Shown: positions 62,322-64,000 of the stretch, piece by piece
How positions within the stretch are numbered: position 1 is the first letter of the stretch
Layout of the letters: each line of letters opens with the position of its first letter
DNA from: Lepidostoma basale
Lineage: Eukaryota > Arthropoda > Insecta > Trichoptera > Lepidostomatidae
Length of the DNA stretch: 64,000 nt
NCBI GenBank assembly: GCA_022606425.2
Contig: JAHDVF020001465.1
Location: forward strand, 868,001 to 932,000
Reading direction: 5' to 3'
Program-made: the position numbers and the translations under genes
Notes under the pieces: model-generated
Database searches by the model: none
Seen by the model: the letters and a program-made list of their open reading frames with translations, nothing else
What the model was told of the DNA's origin: nothing

Positions 62322-62505
62322 TTGGACGATCGAAGTGTGCGCGGGAGATGCCTATTGGTGGCGATGAGGTTCGCAACCCATCACACCGCGTCTCCCGCGG
62401 GGCGAAAAGAGAAGGATGGAGTGCCGCATCAGTAAAAGTGTGACAGTCCATTCTTTCTGCCTACCCTTTCGGGGAGACGGCGTGATGGTTAGTTAGTTAG
62501 TTTTT
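62322..62505 (+). mobile_element. SINE family S1, longest copy
   Basis: GTTGGACGATCGAAGTGTGC, GATGCCTATTGGTGGCGATG, B-box-like GGTTCGCAACC (62370), then the LINE-like end GTCCATTCTTTCTGCCTACC ... (TTAG)n. Near-identical to 13695-13880 apart from a few bases in the head. Confidence 0.78.
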
Positions 62506-62532
62506 AAAAAAAAGTATTTACTAAACGTATTA

Positions 62533-62862
62533 GTTAAATAATTCATTGTTTTGGCTGAAACACTATGATACTTACATTATTACTGTTAAAATTTAAACAA
62601 CTGTTATAATCTCACAATTTATTTTTATTCACTGAGAGTATCGCGACAGCTGTTTCCCCAACCGATGTTGGCATCATCAGATGTTACAATAAACTTAGTT
62701 TGGTTGGTATGGTTTTGGTTAAACTGAGGTGTTACAATAAACTGAAGTTTATTGTGATACCTGATGATGCTAACATCGGTTGGCGAAACAGCTGTCGAGA
62801 CACTCTCAGTGAATTAAAATAAATTGTGATATTATAACAGTGTTTTAAATTTTAACAGTAAT
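62533..62862. mobile_element. Family H element, complete short form with 10-bp target duplication
   Basis: Flanked by AAACGTATTA at 62523-62532 and 62863-62872. Left arm holds the motif on the minus strand (62645-62680), right arm on the plus strand (62761-62796; CTGATGA, GCTAAC/GTTGGC, GAAACAGCTGTC). The left end extends about 45 bp (through TTGTTTTGGCTGAAACAC) beyond the symmetric part, the right end stops at AACAGTAAT. Centre of ~80 bp with TTGGTATGGTTTTGGTTAAA. Confidence 0.85.
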
Positions 62863-63724
62863 AAACGTATTAAGTTTTATTCAAAGTGTTCTTCTGAATC
62901 TGAATGGTAAAATTATCTTTTTGACCACAAAATTTGGAGCAAATGGCTATGATCTTCCGACAATGGATGACAATTTGTAAAGTGCCATTATCGTGAGAGG
63001 TTCAAGGGCGCATTCAATACATCCCAGAATACCAATAGCATGATGATGAAAAAATTAAGGCTTGGGTCCAGAATTTATTCCCAAATTATTTTTAAGCAGA
63101 TTGCAGACTCATAACAAAACAAGACTTTAAGCCCTTGTGTATCAATGTTAAGCTTGGCGATGTAAAAATATGGATAAAAGTAAAATAAATGCCCTAGAAA
63201 TGAGATCATTAGAGATCATCACAGGTATGCTGAAAACTCGTATATTTTACCTTTCATATTAATCTTTCGCCTAGCAATTATAATGCATTAATATGTATGT
63301 TTTCAAACATTTAAATTCATTATTTGTATTAATATGTATGCTTTGTAATTGTCATAACATTTTTTTCTAAGAAACACTTTATTCTGGAATTTCTTTAAGC
63401 ACCTTTCGTCACACAATGAACGCTGGGTTAATCAAACTAATGAATAATGTATAATGGCAAATAATAGATTAATCAGTATTCTTTAACACGTACATACCAT
63501 TATAACTTAGTTTCCGAGAAATTATTTCCATTTTTTGTATTTTTTTATTGCTAATAATTCATCAATGTCTTTAAATTACTATAATTATGATAAACTAACT
63601 GGGAATTGAATTTTAATATAACTTTTCTTCTATATACGTCATAGCTTTGTGTTGCGGTTGTTTAATATATACATATTTTTGTTATTATATACTTTGTATT
63701 ACTTATATATACTTTTTTATGGGC
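62863..63724. other. Mostly featureless AT-rich DNA
   Basis: 62985-63035 (-) resembles a CR1-like 3' end (AAGTGCCATTATCGTGAGAG ... AAGGGCGC). 63170-63230 (+) is a short family R piece (MDKSKINALEMRSL). Nothing else found. Confidence 0.4.
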
Positions 63725-64000
63725 TAAACTTGCCTTCAACAAAAAATATAAAATATTCGAGTACAATAAAATAGACCTAAACCTCCGAAAACAACTTATA
63801 AAAACATTGGTGTGGAGTGTTTTACTATACGGCTGCGAGACTTGGTGCTTGGATGAAAGAGAGCACAAAAGGCTGGAGACATTTGAAATGTGGACCTACC
63901 GAAAAACTGACCATGTTTCATGGAGGGACCACGTTACAAATGAGGAGGTTCTCGGCAGAGTTAAAGAGAAAAGAATTGGTCATGTGTTGCGACACGAATG
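63725..64000 (+). pseudogene. LINE post-RT fragment (family L), runs off the window
   Basis: Across frames: GLNLPSTKNIKYSSTIK, then LRKQLIKTLVWSVLLYGCET, WCLDEREHKRLETFEMWTYR, DHVSWRDHVTNEEVLGRVKE, KRIGHVLRHE. Continues past 64000. Confidence 0.75.

Noticed and set aside
1..64000. CRISPR arrays, bacterial operons, or endogenous virus genes
   Set aside because: No spaced identical repeats, no ribosome-binding-site organisation, and no recognisable viral protein; the repeats are all explained by transposons, SINEs or simple sequence.

Overview
The window looks like euchromatic but heavily repeat-filled DNA from an arthropod, most likely an insect. It is AT-rich, has a spliced homeobox gene, and is otherwise a dense mosaic of decayed non-LTR retrotransposons (LINEs), their SINEs, mariner/pogo-type DNA transposons and MITE-like inverted-repeat elements. 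I cannot name the order or species. No prokaryotic operons, CRISPR arrays, intact tRNA genes or rRNA genes are visible.

The one convincing host gene is a tinman/NK4-type homeobox gene on the + strand (exon 1 at 12466-13504, exon 2 at 16131-16855, 587 codons). It has a TN (EH1-like) motif near the N terminus and a complete 60-residue NK-class homeodomain with Tyr54. The 2.6-kb intron is full of repeats. Two further coding candidates are weaker: a 40-codon exon ending at a perfect GTAAGT donor (57487-57606) and an unrecognised small ORF (60855-61160).

Layout: 1-12000 holds LINE fragments, an 892-bp pogo-like transposon nested in a tRNA-derived SINE, a mariner nested in a CR1-like LINE, and two palindromic repeats. 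12000-17800 is the homeobox locus. 18576-22365 is an R1-clade retrotransposon with both reading frames open but the reverse transcriptase deleted. 23600-64000 is almost wholly nested mobile DNA. The commonest family, called family R here, is a LINE whose C-terminal ORF ends PSGETA or PSGEMA and whose tail is (GTTA)n. Other LINE families are CR1/L2-like (families C1, C2, C3), a jockey-like family J with (GATTT)n or (TAAA)n tails, and several families known only from C-terminal pieces with (GAA)n or (GAT)n tails.

The most unusual signal is a set of palindromic elements (family H and relatives). Each arm carries a 36-nt motif of the form CTGATGA, hairpin, GAAAC, short palindrome, C. It looks like a hammerhead ribozyme core with a very short palindromic stem III. 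Eleven near-complete copies are visible, with compensatory changes in the hairpin, and one small copy has a 10-bp target duplication. Together with an asymmetric end extension and variable-length target duplications in a second palindromic family, this suggests non-autonomous Penelope-like elements or retrozymes. Stem I is weak and the core has one extra residue, so ribozyme activity is unproven.
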